DNA of 61,811 bases from Nitrospirota bacterium (GCA_016213945.1 JACQZF010000072.1:1-61811), one strand, 5' to 3'; shown: positions 1-10,394, numbered from the stretch's first letter. Numbers and translations: made by a program. The notes: generated by a model from the letters alone, not told the origin.

Positions 1-339
1 ATGTATGCTTTCCGTACTGCTTTTTTCGTCCCTGTTTTGCTCCGGTCGTAACATATTCTATCTTACTTTCAATGCATTACGCTCTGTAACACCTAATGAC
101 GGCCATTAGAATTCCCCGCCTAACGGATATTCTGGGTTTATCCTACATCAGGAAAGCAATTTCTGCGCCAACTTTCAGCTATTCTTATTATGCCCTTAAA
201 ACTATCTTTTCCGGAGACATACCGGGAGTTCATTTAAACACATCTGGTAAAAAAGCCAATCCGATGGAGTTATCTTACCAGGTTCAATTCCTGAAGCTCA
301 GCGCGTTGCGAACTGAGATAGTACGTGATACCATTTGAA
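1..339. other. Start of window without a supported gene
   Basis: I see no convincing gene here. An 80-codon open frame on the plus strand (96-338) has no recognisable family, no good ribosome binding site and ends at the border of a repeat element, so I do not call it. The window may begin inside the flank of an upstream gene. Confidence 0.4.
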
Positions 340-507
340 TAGAGTCTGTCCATAAATTGCTGTTTTTTATTTTTGTCATGCCCGAAGTCTTTAATCGGGC
401 ATCCAAGAACTGATTTAAAAGCTGGATTCCCGCTCAACAGACTGCCAACAGCAGGTGCTTTAAGCACGGGAATGACGATCCATGTTTGAGTTTACGGACA
501 GACTCTA
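340..507. repeat. MITE-like inverted-repeat element
   Basis: The ends are inverted copies of each other: AGAGTCTGTCCATAAA at the left and TTTACGGACAGACTCT at the right. Inside is a second palindromic unit that begins GTCATGCCCG and ends CGGGAATGAC. The element carries no gene. A diverged copy of the right terminus (about 23 nt) reappears at 61673-61695, and the inner unit resembles the repeat at 11554-11640. This layout fits a non-autonomous miniature element or a nested pair of dispersed repeats; no transposase is in the window. Confidence 0.6.
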
Positions 508-552
508 AATAGGGGCATACGTTATATGTCCCCTCCTGAGGGGAGTTTAGTA

Positions 553-1314
553 ATGTCTCACAAGCACAAAAAAACTTTTTATCCTGTAGCTCCGGCAAAA
601 AGCAAAGAATGGCAGGCTGTCCATAAACCTGCTGTGCGGGACGCTTCCGCCCAGGGAGGAACAAGGCCGAAACTTGAAGTTGTTCTAAAATGCGATTCGG
701 CTGGAAGTGTAGAGGCAGTCAGCGCCGCTGTCCTGAAGATTGCCGTTCCCGAAGTTGACATAAGCATCATTCACAGCGGGGTTGGCGACATCAATAAGTC
801 CGACATTTTGTTAGCTGAAACTGCCAGCAGGCTGATCGTTGGTTTTCAGGTCAGTGTTGCGACAGAGATCGATAAGGAGCTGAAGGAACATGCTGTTGAA
901 GCGCGCCTCTATGAGGTGATCTACAACTTGACTGATGACCTGCGCAATATCGCAGAAGGCATGGTCCCGCATATCTCACAGGAAGAGACAATCATCGGCA
1001 ATGCGAAAGTCATAGCACTTTTTAAGGGCAACAGGAAGGGGATAATTATCGGATGTGAAGTTCTCAGCGGCCATTTGGCAGCAGGCCAGCATTTTCGCAT
1101 CATCTCTGAAATGGGGCCTGTTTATTTAGGGACAATAGGGTCAATGCACATAGAACAAAACGCCGTGCAGAAAGTAATTCCGGGGCAGCAGGCAGGTATA
1201 AAAATATCAGACTTCAACAAAGTTAAGGTCGGAGACCTTGTAGAGAGCTTCCGTCCACAAGCTTCAAAGAAAACCACCCGCTGGCAGCCAAAGGGTGGGG
1301 TAGTCCGGCGATAG
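553..1314 (+). CDS. Free-standing IF-2 C-terminal (domains III-IV) protein
   Basis: The protein (253 aa) matches only the C-terminal half of bacterial translation initiation factor IF-2. A domain III-like stretch contains the IF-2 signature IHSGVGDINKSDILLA (about residues 75-90). It is followed by a domain IV-like beta-barrel ending KVKVGDLVESF. There is no GTPase domain: no P-loop and no NKxD. In whole IF-2 domain IV binds initiator tRNA, so this could be a paralogue that binds the ribosome or tRNA without GTP. The start at 553 is chosen because GGGGAG lies about 7 nt upstream; an in-frame ATG at 526 lacks this. The basic tail (KKTTRWQPKGG) is unusual. It is monocistronic and followed by a terminator. 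It could be a fragment, but the clean start and length argue for a real gene. Confidence 0.75.
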   Translation: MSHKHKKTFYPVAPAKSKEWQAVHKPAVRDASAQGGTRPKLEVVLKCDSAGSVEAVSAAVLKIAVPEVDISIIHSGVGDINKSDILLAETASRLIVGFQVSVATEIDKELKEHAVEARLYEVIYNLTDDLRNIAEGMVPHISQEETIIGNAKVIALFKGNRKGIIIGCEVLSGHLAAGQHFRIISEMGPVYLGTIGSMHIEQNAVQKVIPGQQAGIKISDFNKVKVGDLVESFRPQASKKTTRWQPKGGVVRR

Positions 1315-1420
1315 CGCCGCAGGTCCGCATGAAAAAGTCCCATAGCCCCGCAGAGGAAACAACGCCGCAGAAAATCTCCCGCTTGACTCAGCGCCTGTTA
1401 TTTGTGTAGCTTTAACTATG

Positions 1421-1463
1421 AGGTCCCTTCTTTTTGTAGCGTTGAAAGGAAGGGGCCTTTTTA
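1421..1463 (+). terminator. Rho-independent terminator after the IF-2-like gene
   Basis: AGGTCCCTTC pairs with GAAGGGGCCT (one G-T pair) across a loop of about 20 nt and is followed by TTTTATT. It lies in the gap before the next gene. Confidence 0.65.
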
Positions 1464-1524
1464 TTGCGAAGTTATTTTATAATGTAAATGAATATGCCGG
1501 ACAGGAAGAAGGTGCCGGCAGTAT

Positions 1525-4500
1525 ATGGAAAAATTATTGGTTCCTGTAGAAAAGATCAAGTTACTTTTTCATTCTAATCATCGGGCAAAGAAGCGCAGCA
1601 TAGATAAATGGCTCTTCTCAGGCTGGGTGCTGATAATACTGGTGCTGTCCGTTATGTTTATCGCCTACGAATTGAGGACCTCCAGGTTTGAGGCTTACTT
1701 CCTGAGCAGGGTAGCGAAAGACATGAATTTCCGGATGGAGCCGGGGACAAGCCCCTCTATCCGCTTTCCAAAGACTGGGCCCTATGATGAAAGACTGGGA
1801 TATACTTATCTTCCTGCTTTTGTTGACAGGCTGACTGCAAAAGGATTTTCAATCGATGCACAGGCGCGTATTTCACCGCGCCTTCGTGAATTTACAGATA
1901 AAGGCTATTTTACCGCATACCATGAAAAGACACAGGCAGGACTCCTGATCCTGGGGCGGGACGACAAGGCGCTCTTCTCCGCTTCTTATCCTGAAAGGGT
2001 GTACAGTGATTTCAGCTCAATCCCTGAAGTAATTACCAGAACTCTGCTCTTTATTGAAAACAAGGAATTGCTTAATGAGCGTCTTCCGTACCTTAACCCT
2101 GCGGTGGAGTGGGACCGTCTTGCCAAAGCTGTTATCCTTAAAGGACGGCATCTGATTGACAGGGACGAGAGGTCCCCCGGAGGGAGCACCCTTGCTACCC
2201 AGATGGAAAAATACCGCCATTCAGCAGAGGGAATGACATCTTCGGTTTATGAGAAATACAGGCAAATGAAATCAGCCGCGCTCCGTGCTTATCTTAACGG
2301 GGAAAAAACCCTTGACAGCCGGAACCAGATTGTCCTCGACTATATTAATTCCATCCCGCTTGGGGCTGCTCCCGGATATGGCCAGGTTAACGGCCTCGGC
2401 GACGGTTTGTACGCATGGTACGGCGCGGATTTCGATAATATTAACCGCTCTCTCACCGGCGGAAAAAACAAAAACAGCGGGCCTGAAATTACTGAGTGGG
2501 CCTCAGCCTACAAGCAGGCGATCAGCCTTTTTCTTGCCCAGCGCAGGCCTTCTTTTTATCTGCTTGAAAACCAGGAAGCGCTTGAATCGAAGACCGACGG
2601 GTACCTGCGGGTACTTGCAGAAAACGGGACCATATCGTCGGCAGAGCGCGACGCAGCGCTTCAGGTAAAGTTGAACGTGCAAAAGCATATGCCTGTGAAG
2701 AGGAAGGCGCCCTATGTGGAGCGCAAGGCGGCCAATGCCGTACGTCCGCGGCTCCTCTCTCTTCTTGCAGTTCCGCAGCTCTACGACCTCGATCTCCTCG
2801 ACCTCACTGTGAAGAGCACTCTCGACCATGACGTGCAGGAAGATGTGACCGGGGTCCTGCAACAACTTGGCGGACCTGACTTTGCAAGGTCTGCGGGCCT
2901 GTACGGCTCTCATCTTTTAAAAGACGGGAACTCCCCCAATGTCATTTATAGTTTTACTCTCTATGAACGCGCGCCCGGCGCCAACCTTCTGCGTATACAG
3001 GCGGACAACTTCGACCAGCCTTTAAATATCAACGAGGGAGTTAAACTCGAATTGGGCTCCTCAGCCAAGCTGCGTACCCTTGTTTCCTATCTTAATATCA
3101 TTGCGGAGCTTCACGGCCGCTACGCAGGTTTTTCAGCGGAACAATTAAAGGCCGTCCCTGTTGAAGGTACAGACCAGTTGAGCAGGTGGGCGATCGAGTA
3201 TCTTTTAAATTCTACGGACAAAAATTTATCCGTCATGCTTGAGGCCGCAATGGAGAGGAATTATTCGGCAAGTCCTGCTGAGCGTTTCTTCACGGGGGGA
3301 GGCGTGCACACTTTTGCCAATTACGATAATAAATTTGATCACCGGGTCATATCCGTGCGTGAAGCCTTTCACAACTCTGTCAATCTTGTTTTCATACGAA
3401 TGATGCGCGATATCGTCCGCTACTATACTTTTCAGCGCCCCGGAATTAAGGAGCTTATGGCGGACATGAAAGACCCGAGGAGGCGGGAATACCTGTCGCG
3501 TTTTGCGGACAAAGAGGGCAGGACGTTCCTCTATGGTTTTTACCGCAAATACCACGGGAAGAGTTTTGATGATGCTCTTGAGATACTTCTTCAAAACATA
3601 AAGCCCACGCCTGTGCGCCTTGCGACAATTTTCCGCTCTGTAAAACCAGAGGCAGGGTTTGAAGAATTTTCTTCTTTTATACGCTCGCGCCTTCCGAATT
3701 CAACGCTTTCGGACAACTCGCTCAGGAAATTTTATGATGAGTATTCACAGGAGGCTTTCCCCCTTGTTGACAGGGGCTATATCGCCCATGTCCATCCGTT
3801 GGAGCTCTGGACTGTCGCATACCTGCGCGATCATCCAGAGGCAGGCATCACTGAAATAGTGAAGGCCAGCGAAAACGAACGGCAGGAAGTTTACAACTGG
3901 CTGTTCAATACGCACAGCAAAAATAAACAGGACATCAGGATCCGTACGCTCCTTGAGGTCGAGTCATTCTCTGAGATCCACAAGGAATGGAAACGCCTCA
4001 AATACCCGTTTGACTCCCTTGTTCCTTCCTACGCTACAGCCATCGGGAGTTCGGCTGACCGCCCTTCCGCGCTGGCAGAGTTAACAGGGATAGTCCTCAA
4101 TAACGGAGAATGGAACCCTTCCGTCCGTATACAGGAATTACATTTTGCCAAGGACACTCCGTATGAGACTATCTTGAAACCTGACGTAACAGCCGGGGAG
4201 AAGGTGATGCTTCCCGAGGTAGCTTCAGTGGTCAAAGATGCGCTCATAGGTGTAGTGCAAAAGGGAACAGCACAGCGTCTGAAGAAGGCGTTCCTCCTTT
4301 CAGACGGGACCCCTGTAGTGGTTGGAGGGAAGACAGGCACGGGTGATAACCGGCGCGATGTCTACGGGCAGGGAGGCAGGCTTATACAGTCGCAGGCAAT
4401 AAACCGGACAGCAGTTTTTGTTTTCTTTCTCGGCGACCGCTTCTTCGGCACGATAACCGCGTACGTGGCTGGAGCTGAAGCCGATGAATATAAGTTTACG

Positions 4501-4596
4501 AGTTTGTTGCCGGTACAGGTAATGAATGCTCTTGCCCCGAAAATCATACCGCTGATTGAAAGAGTTGATAAGGACGCCTCTCAGCGTGGGAGTTAA
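1525..4596 (+). CDS. Divergent class A penicillin-binding protein
   Basis: A 1023-aa membrane protein with one N-terminal transmembrane helix (about residues 30-48), a GT51 peptidoglycan glycosyltransferase-like domain and a transpeptidase domain. Visible GT51 motifs are FIENKEL with the first catalytic Glu at 178, and PGGSTLATQ near 217. Transpeptidase motifs are SxxK at S512-K515, SVN at 618-620 and KTGT at 936-939. The family would build and cross-link cell-wall peptidoglycan at the outer face of the inner membrane. Oddities: the normal RKxxE motif reads RQMKS, so the second catalytic Glu appears to be Ser250, and the protein is longer than usual (about 700-850 aa). A large insert lies between SVN and KTGT. 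It stands alone, with a possible -10 TATAAT at 1478-1483. Glycosyltransferase activity is uncertain. Confidence 0.8.
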   Translation: MEKLLVPVEKIKLLFHSNHRAKKRSIDKWLFSGWVLIILVLSVMFIAYELRTSRFEAYFLSRVAKDMNFRMEPGTSPSIRFPKTGPYDERLGYTYLPAFVDRLTAKGFSIDAQARISPRLREFTDKGYFTAYHEKTQAGLLILGRDDKALFSASYPERVYSDFSSIPEVITRTLLFIENKELLNERLPYLNPAVEWDRLAKAVILKGRHLIDRDERSPGGSTLATQMEKYRHSAEGMTSSVYEKYRQMKSAALRAYLNGEKTLDSRNQIVLDYINSIPLGAAPGYGQVNGLGDGLYAWYGADFDNINRSLTGGKNKNSGPEITEWASAYKQAISLFLAQRRPSFYLLENQEALESKTDGYLRVLAENGTISSAERDAALQVKLNVQKHMPVKRKAPYVERKAANAVRPRLLSLLAVPQLYDLDLLDLTVKSTLDHDVQEDVTGVLQQLGGPDFARSAGLYGSHLLKDGNSPNVIYSFTLYERAPGANLLRIQADNFDQPLNINEGVKLELGSSAKLRTLVSYLNIIAELHGRYAGFSAEQLKAVPVEGTDQLSRWAIEYLLNSTDKNLSVMLEAAMERNYSASPAERFFTGGGVHTFANYDNKFDHRVISVREAFHNSVNLVFIRMMRDIVRYYTFQRPGIKELMADMKDPRRREYLSRFADKEGRTFLYGFYRKYHGKSFDDALEILLQNIKPTPVRLATIFRSVKPEAGFEEFSSFIRSRLPNSTLSDNSLRKFYDEYSQEAFPLVDRGYIAHVHPLELWTVAYLRDHPEAGITEIVKASENERQEVYNWLFNTHSKNKQDIRIRTLLEVESFSEIHKEWKRLKYPFDSLVPSYATAIGSSADRPSALAELTGIVLNNGEWNPSVRIQELHFAKDTPYETILKPDVTAGEKVMLPEVASVVKDALIGVVQKGTAQRLKKAFLLSDGTPVVVGGKTGTGDNRRDVYGQGGRLIQSQAINRTAVFVFFLGDRFFGTITAYVAGAEADEYKFTSLLPVQVMNALAPKIIPLIERVDKDASQRGS

Positions 4597-5106
4597 CATA
4601 TATTAAAACCACAGAGACACGGAGGCACGGAGAGAAACAAGAAAATAATCTCTATGTTTTTATGGTTATTTTTCTCTGTGTCCCAGTGCCTCCGTGTTTA
4701 TTTATATATTATTCTTCTGCTCTCTTGCACTGCTTTTAAACGGCTCCCTGCAAGTTTTCTTGCACATTGCAATGATCATTGCTTCTAAAAAAACTATTTA
4801 TTATGCACTGTTAGTTGTCACCTTGAAATTCTCATAAAGATTTGTTGCTTTTTACTATCCTCTGCTAAAAGTTAAATCTTCTCCTATCCCACTAATTTTT
4901 CAGCATAAGACCCAAGCTGTGCTGTCTGGCATTTCTTTTGCTCTCTCTAATGACAGTTTCTTTTGGCAAAGGAAATTTCAGGGACACGGAGAAATTAGGA
5001 ATTGAGAATTAAACAATCAGGAGTTAGCAATTAAGGATGAACAATAGTTCCTTAATTATTAATTCATCATTATTAAATATTCACTCAAAAAAAGGAGGAA
5101 GGCATC
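4597..5106. other. Intergenic stretch with repeats only
   Basis: No gene is supported. It holds the inverted repeat at 4607-4700 and an AT-rich stretch (about 4998-5075) of degenerate GAATTGAGAATTAA-like units. A strong ribosome binding site (AAAGGAGGAAGG) lies just before the next gene. Confidence 0.5.
4607..4700. repeat. Dispersed inverted repeat (CACGGAGGCACGGAG type)
   Basis: The left arm reads ACCACAGAGACACGGAGGCA and the right arm ends CCAGTGCCTCCGTGT, so the transcript can fold into a long imperfect hairpin. A shorter relative lies at 17853-17897 and a related unit at 44264-44398. It codes for nothing here. Confidence 0.7.
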
Positions 5107-5640
5107 ATGTCTGACAAAGTCCAGATCAAAAACAAAACGCTTAGCGTGAAGCAGTGCGACATCACCGACACGGAGATAGACGCATTCGTGTTTTACGCGC
5201 GCAATGACCTGAAGCTCGGCTCGGGTTTCGGCAATGCAATCGCCCTGAGGGGAGGCCCGACAGTCAGGAAGGAGCTCGAAAATCTCGGCCCGGTAAATGT
5301 CACCGACGCAGTAATCACAACCGCAGGCGGAATGAAGGCGAAGAAGATCATTCACGCGGTAGGCCCTAAATTCCAGGAGCAGGACACAGTAAAGAAGTTG
5401 AAGCTCACTATCCTTAACGCCTTGAAGGTCGCCGAATCAAACGGCGTTGAAAAGATCGCGTTCCCGCCGATGGGTTCCGGATTTTACGGAGTGCCTCTGG
5501 ATGAGAGCGCGAAGATCACGACCGAAACCATTGCTGAATATTTAAAGAACGGCTCGGAGATCAAAGAGGTCGTCATCTGCGCCAACGACAACAGGGAATT
5601 AAAACCGTTGCAGGAGCAACTTAAAAAACTGAGCAATTAA
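5107..5640 (+). CDS. Macro-domain ADP-ribose-binding protein
   Basis: This 177-aa protein is essentially a single macro domain. It shows the N-terminal core (DITDTEIDAFVFYARNDLKLG), the glycine-rich ALRGGPTVRKEL, the AGGMKAKKIIHAVGP strand and PPMGSGFYGVPL near the phosphate-binding loop. Macro domains bind ADP-ribose or O-acetyl-ADP-ribose, and some hydrolyse ADP-ribose from proteins or nucleic acids. The canonical NAAN motif is replaced by ARND, so catalysis is uncertain. An ATG preceded by GGAGGAAGG sets the start. Only 13 nt separate it from the following cytochrome b-like gene, so the three genes look like one operon; the link between ADP-ribose and this redox module is unexplained. Confidence 0.8.
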   Translation: MSDKVQIKNKTLSVKQCDITDTEIDAFVFYARNDLKLGSGFGNAIALRGGPTVRKELENLGPVNVTDAVITTAGGMKAKKIIHAVGPKFQEQDTVKKLKLTILNALKVAESNGVEKIAFPPMGSGFYGVPLDESAKITTETIAEYLKNGSEIKEVVICANDNRELKPLQEQLKKLSN

Positions 5641-5653
5641 GAGGGAGGATATC

Positions 5654-6340
5654 ATGAGCAACTTGTTACATTTTTCAGAACACACACTTCAGGAGATTGC
5701 GCTGGTCTTTATGGCGACAATTTATTTCCTGAGAGTACGCTGGTTATTAAAATGGACTGCGGCAAAAGAGCGGCAGCCCGCAACAGGCATGGGTGACACA
5801 AACCCGAAGAAGGGCAGCAGGTATTCACTTGCAAATATCCTTATGCCGTGGGTAATGGAGAGCACCCGCACCAAGCCGCTGATGTACCTCCAGTTCGTCC
5901 TTTTTCACCTCGGGGTTGTCGCGTCGATCGGCCTGTCATTTATCATCCCGTACGCGCCGGGCCTGCTGAAATCCACAACAGTGCAGGGCATCCTTCAATT
6001 CTGTATAGGGGCGGCCTTTGTCGTGGGAATAATGCGCATCATCCGCAGGGTGTCGAACGTCTACGTCCGTGCGATCAGCTCGCCTGATGATTATTTTTCA
6101 CTTATACTTCTGACCGCATGGTTCGGCTTTGCATTCTACTCGGTGCCGAATGACGCATCACAGGGAGAAGGCATTCTCTTGACATACTTCTTCGTCACCG
6201 CTTTTTTCCTGATGTATGTCCCGTTCAGCAAAATTTCACACTATCTCTATTACCCGATGACAAGGCATTATCTCGGCAAGACCCTCGGACGCAGGGGCGT
6301 GTTCCCGTTAAGGCGGAGCCCGGCATACGGTAACAAGTAA
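5654..6340 (+). CDS. Membrane cytochrome b subunit of a DsrM/HmcE/NarI-like redox module
   Basis: A 228-aa polytopic membrane protein with about five hydrophobic helices and several histidines placed to ligate haem b (for example LFHLGV near residue 75 and SKISHYLYYP near 193). It resembles the NarI/DsrM/HmcE family of quinone-reactive cytochromes b. Directly downstream is a CCG-domain Fe-S protein, the classic partner: such pairs shuttle electrons between menaquinone and a cytoplasmic or membrane-facing iron-sulfur protein. The start follows GAGGGAGG. Assignment within the family (DsrM, HmcE, TmcC) cannot be settled by eye; no dsr sulfite reductase genes are in the window. Confidence 0.7.
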   Translation: MSNLLHFSEHTLQEIALVFMATIYFLRVRWLLKWTAAKERQPATGMGDTNPKKGSRYSLANILMPWVMESTRTKPLMYLQFVLFHLGVVASIGLSFIIPYAPGLLKSTTVQGILQFCIGAAFVVGIMRIIRRVSNVYVRAISSPDDYFSLILLTAWFGFAFYSVPNDASQGEGILLTYFFVTAFFLMYVPFSKISHYLYYPMTRHYLGKTLGRRGVFPLRRSPAYGNK

Positions 6341-6374
6341 ATAAAATAACCATTAAGGATAAAGGAGAATAAAC

Positions 6375-7691
6375 ATGTTTTTAATGAATGATGAAAATAA
6401 AAAGAGGTCCTATAAGGCCCAAAAGGTAATCGACAGGCTGGGCAAAAAACTCAACCGCCAGATGGTCGGCTCCCTGGCCGCGTGTGTTCACTGCGGCATG
6501 TGCACTGATTCATGCCACTATGTTCTTGCGAATCCGGGCGATCCCACATACGCCCCGGCATACAAGGCCGACAAGATCAGAAAGATTTTCAAGAGACACT
6601 ATGACTGGACAGGTAGTGTGCTCCCATCATGGGTTGGAGCAAAGAGCGTTTTTACTGATGAGGAGTTGGAAGAGCTGAAGGACACCGCGTTCGGCAAATG
6701 CACAAACTGCAGGAGATGCACCATCAACTGTCCGATGGGCGTTGACTTCGCGACATTCAACCGTATGACGAGAGGACTGCTTGTTCATGTCGGAATAATG
6801 CCGGAAGGTGTTGAGTATGTCAGCAAGGAGCAGTGGGAAATCGGTAACCAGATGGGCGTTCTCAAAGAGCAGTATCTTGAAACTCTCGAATGGCAGGAAG
6901 AGGAGCTTCAGGGCGAAGTGAATAACCCGAAGGCAAAGATCCCGATAGACAAAATGAACGCAAACATTGTCTACACGATCAATCCCCGTGAAATAAAACA
7001 TGACCCAAGATCGATCCTCGATGCCGCGAAAATATTTTATGCTGCGAAGGAAAACTGGACCATGCCGAGCGAAGGCTGGGACATGACCAACTTCGGGCTT
7101 TTCTCAGGCGATGACGATTTAGGCGGTGCTGTGGCAGGCCGTGTTTATGAAAAAGTTGAAGAGCTGAAAGGCAAAAAACTCGTTATGTCCGAATGCGGCC
7201 ACGGCTACAGGTCTACGCGCTGTGAGGGACCCAACTGGGCCAAGAAGGACATCAAGTTTGAGGCGGAGAGTTCAGTGATTACCATGCTGAATTACATTAA
7301 AGAAGGAAAAATCCATGTAGACAAGTCAAAGAATGACAGCTCCTATACGTTTCATGATTCATGCAACAACGCAAGAAGCTGCGGCCTGACAGAAGAACCG
7401 CGCGAACTTCTAAATTACGTTGTTGGCGATTTCAGGGAGATGTACCCTAACCGCGCTGAGAATTTCTGCTGCACAGGCGGCGGCGGCGCCATGTCAATGT
7501 CGGAGTACAGGCCGAGAAGATTGCAGTCTGCGATAGTGAAGGCCAAACAGCTTGAGGCCACAGGGACAAAATACGTTGTCACCTCATGCCACAACTGCGT
7601 TGACGGGCTTAATGATGTTATCAAGCATTACAACCTTGATATGAAGGTCACACAGCTTGTTAACCTTGTATCAAACGCGCTGGTTATCTAA
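6375..7691 (+). CDS. DsrK/HmcF-like (Fe-S)-binding CCG-domain protein
   Basis: A 438-aa HdrD-type protein. Two ferredoxin motifs (CVHCGMCTDSC near residue 38, and CTNCRRCTINCP near 114) bind two [4Fe-4S] clusters. The C-terminal half carries a CCG-type domain with HDSCNNARSC, then CCTGGGGAMS, then SCHNC. In the family these cysteines hold the non-cubane cluster that handles thiol/disulfide chemistry in heterodisulfide reductase. With the upstream cytochrome b it forms a DsrMK/HmcEF/TmcBC-like menaquinone-linked module. The spacing of 34 nt and the terminator at 7723-7756 close a three-gene operon with the macro-domain gene. The electron partner is not identifiable. Confidence 0.8.
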   Translation: MFLMNDENKKRSYKAQKVIDRLGKKLNRQMVGSLAACVHCGMCTDSCHYVLANPGDPTYAPAYKADKIRKIFKRHYDWTGSVLPSWVGAKSVFTDEELEELKDTAFGKCTNCRRCTINCPMGVDFATFNRMTRGLLVHVGIMPEGVEYVSKEQWEIGNQMGVLKEQYLETLEWQEEELQGEVNNPKAKIPIDKMNANIVYTINPREIKHDPRSILDAAKIFYAAKENWTMPSEGWDMTNFGLFSGDDDLGGAVAGRVYEKVEELKGKKLVMSECGHGYRSTRCEGPNWAKKDIKFEAESSVITMLNYIKEGKIHVDKSKNDSSYTFHDSCNNARSCGLTEEPRELLNYVVGDFREMYPNRAENFCCTGGGGAMSMSEYRPRRLQSAIVKAKQLEATGTKYVVTSCHNCVDGLNDVIKHYNLDMKVTQLVNLVSNALVI

Positions 7692-7722
7692 TAGGGCGTT
7701 TTACCATGGCGGGAATACTTCG

Positions 7723-7756
7723 GGAGAAACAGGAGCAATCCTGTTTCTCCTTTTTT
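7723..7756 (+). terminator. Strong Rho-independent terminator
   Basis: A perfect 12-bp stem, GGAGAAACAGGA with TCCTGTTTCTCC, around a GCAA tetraloop, followed directly by six T. It ends the macro-domain/redox operon. Confidence 0.92.
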
Positions 7757-7767
7757 GTTTATTAAAT

Positions 7768-9688
<1,921 letters not shown>

Positions 9689-9691
9689 TAT

Positions 9692-9712
9692 GTACCCTCA
9701 ATTAAAGGGTAC
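9692..9712. promoter_or_regulatory. Short palindrome upstream of cas1
   Basis: GTACCCT and AGGGTAC form a perfect 7-bp inverted repeat with a 7-nt loop, only 4 nt before the cas1 start codon on the minus strand. In mRNA it would sequester the 5' end; as DNA it could be an operator. It is not part of a repeat array. Confidence 0.4.
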
Positions 9713-9727
9713 AGCAGAATCTGATGC

Positions 9728-9774
9728 GGGTCAAGCTATAAAAATTATTGACCCCGCCCTCCGTATGCTATAAT
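9728..9774 (+). promoter_or_regulatory. Promoter and operator of the toxin-antitoxin pair
   Basis: An inverted repeat GGGTCAA-N13-TTGACCC (9728-9754) overlaps a promoter: -35 TTGACC at 9748-9753 and an extended -10 TGCTATAAT ending at 9774, with a short 15-nt spacer. The antitoxin start is 45 nt downstream. The palindrome is well placed for binding by the ribbon-helix-helix antitoxin, giving autoregulation typical of such modules. Confidence 0.6.
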
Positions 9775-9818
9775 TGAAAATACTGTTTACCAATCAACTT
9801 CTGCAGGGGGTTAAATAT

Positions 9819-10055
9819 ATGAAAACCACTTTGACCATAAGAGATGATTTATCCAAACGGCTTGAACGTCTGTCAAAATCCACCAAGCGTACAAAGTCAT
9901 CCCTGGCATCCGAGGCAATCGAGGAATTTCTAACTGTTCAGGAATGGCACATACAGGCAATAAAGGAAGGTATTGCTGCAGCCAATGCCGGAAAAATTGT
10001 CAGCCATAAAGAAGCCATTGCTGAATTAAAGAAGTGGGGTAGGCGTGCATCTTGA
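9819..10055 (+). CDS. Ribbon-helix-helix antitoxin (ParD/CopG-like)
   Basis: A 78-aa protein with an N-terminal ribbon-helix-helix DNA-binding motif: the strand MKTTLTIRDDL, then helices containing LERLSKSTKRTKSSLASEAIEEFL. The C-terminal part (about residues 40-78) would wrap the toxin. The antitoxin neutralises the downstream RelE/ParE-family toxin and represses the operon. The ATG at 9819 lies 8 nt after CAGGGGG. The frame is open further upstream, but that region overlaps the -10 box. Its stop overlaps the toxin start by 11 nt, so the two are translationally coupled. Confidence 0.88.
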   Translation: MKTTLTIRDDLSKRLERLSKSTKRTKSSLASEAIEEFLTVQEWHIQAIKEGIAAANAGKIVSHKEAIAELKKWGRRAS

Positions 10056-10326
10056 GTGGACGGTCCCTGCTCTTAATGATCTCAAAGACGCCGGTGACTT
10101 TATCTTTCAAGACAGCCCTCAATCAGCGAAGCGAATGGCTGAAAGAGTTCAAGAGGCTGTTGAGTATCTGATTGAATATCCCAATATGGGCAGACACGGA
10201 CGTGTATCGGGGACGAGAGAACTTATTGTCTCAGGCACTCCGTTTATAGTTGTATATCGAACCGTTGAAGCAGGTATTCAGATATTGAGAGTCCTCCATC
10301 ATGCACGAAAATGGCCAGCCGTTTAG
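10045..10326 (+). CDS. RelE/ParE-family toxin
   Basis: A 93-aa protein of the RelE/ParE fold, starting at GTG 10045: LEWTVPALNDLKDAGDFI, then SAKRMAERVQEAVEYLIEYPNMGRHG, and the C-terminal strands ELIVSGTPFIVVYR and ILRVLHHARKWP. The YPNMGRxG turn and the HHARKWP end are typical of ParE-type toxins, which poison gyrase, though RelE-type mRNA cleavage cannot be excluded. It is coupled to the upstream RHH antitoxin. The pair sits next to the decayed cas locus, a common place for such modules to accumulate. Confidence 0.88.
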   Translation: MHLEWTVPALNDLKDAGDFIFQDSPQSAKRMAERVQEAVEYLIEYPNMGRHGRVSGTRELIVSGTPFIVVYRTVEAGIQILRVLHHARKWPAV

Positions 10327-10394
10327 GCCTAATAAGCACTTTTTCATTCAACCAAAGTTTTAAACTCATCCCACCTTCTGTTACCATATTTGAT

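Noticed and set aside
96-338. Possible 80-codon gene at the start
   Set aside because: No family, no good ribosome site, and it abuts the repeat element.
9689-9820. CRISPR array next to cas1
   Set aside because: No direct repeats with spacers are visible on either side of the cas genes; the only structure is a 21-nt palindrome.
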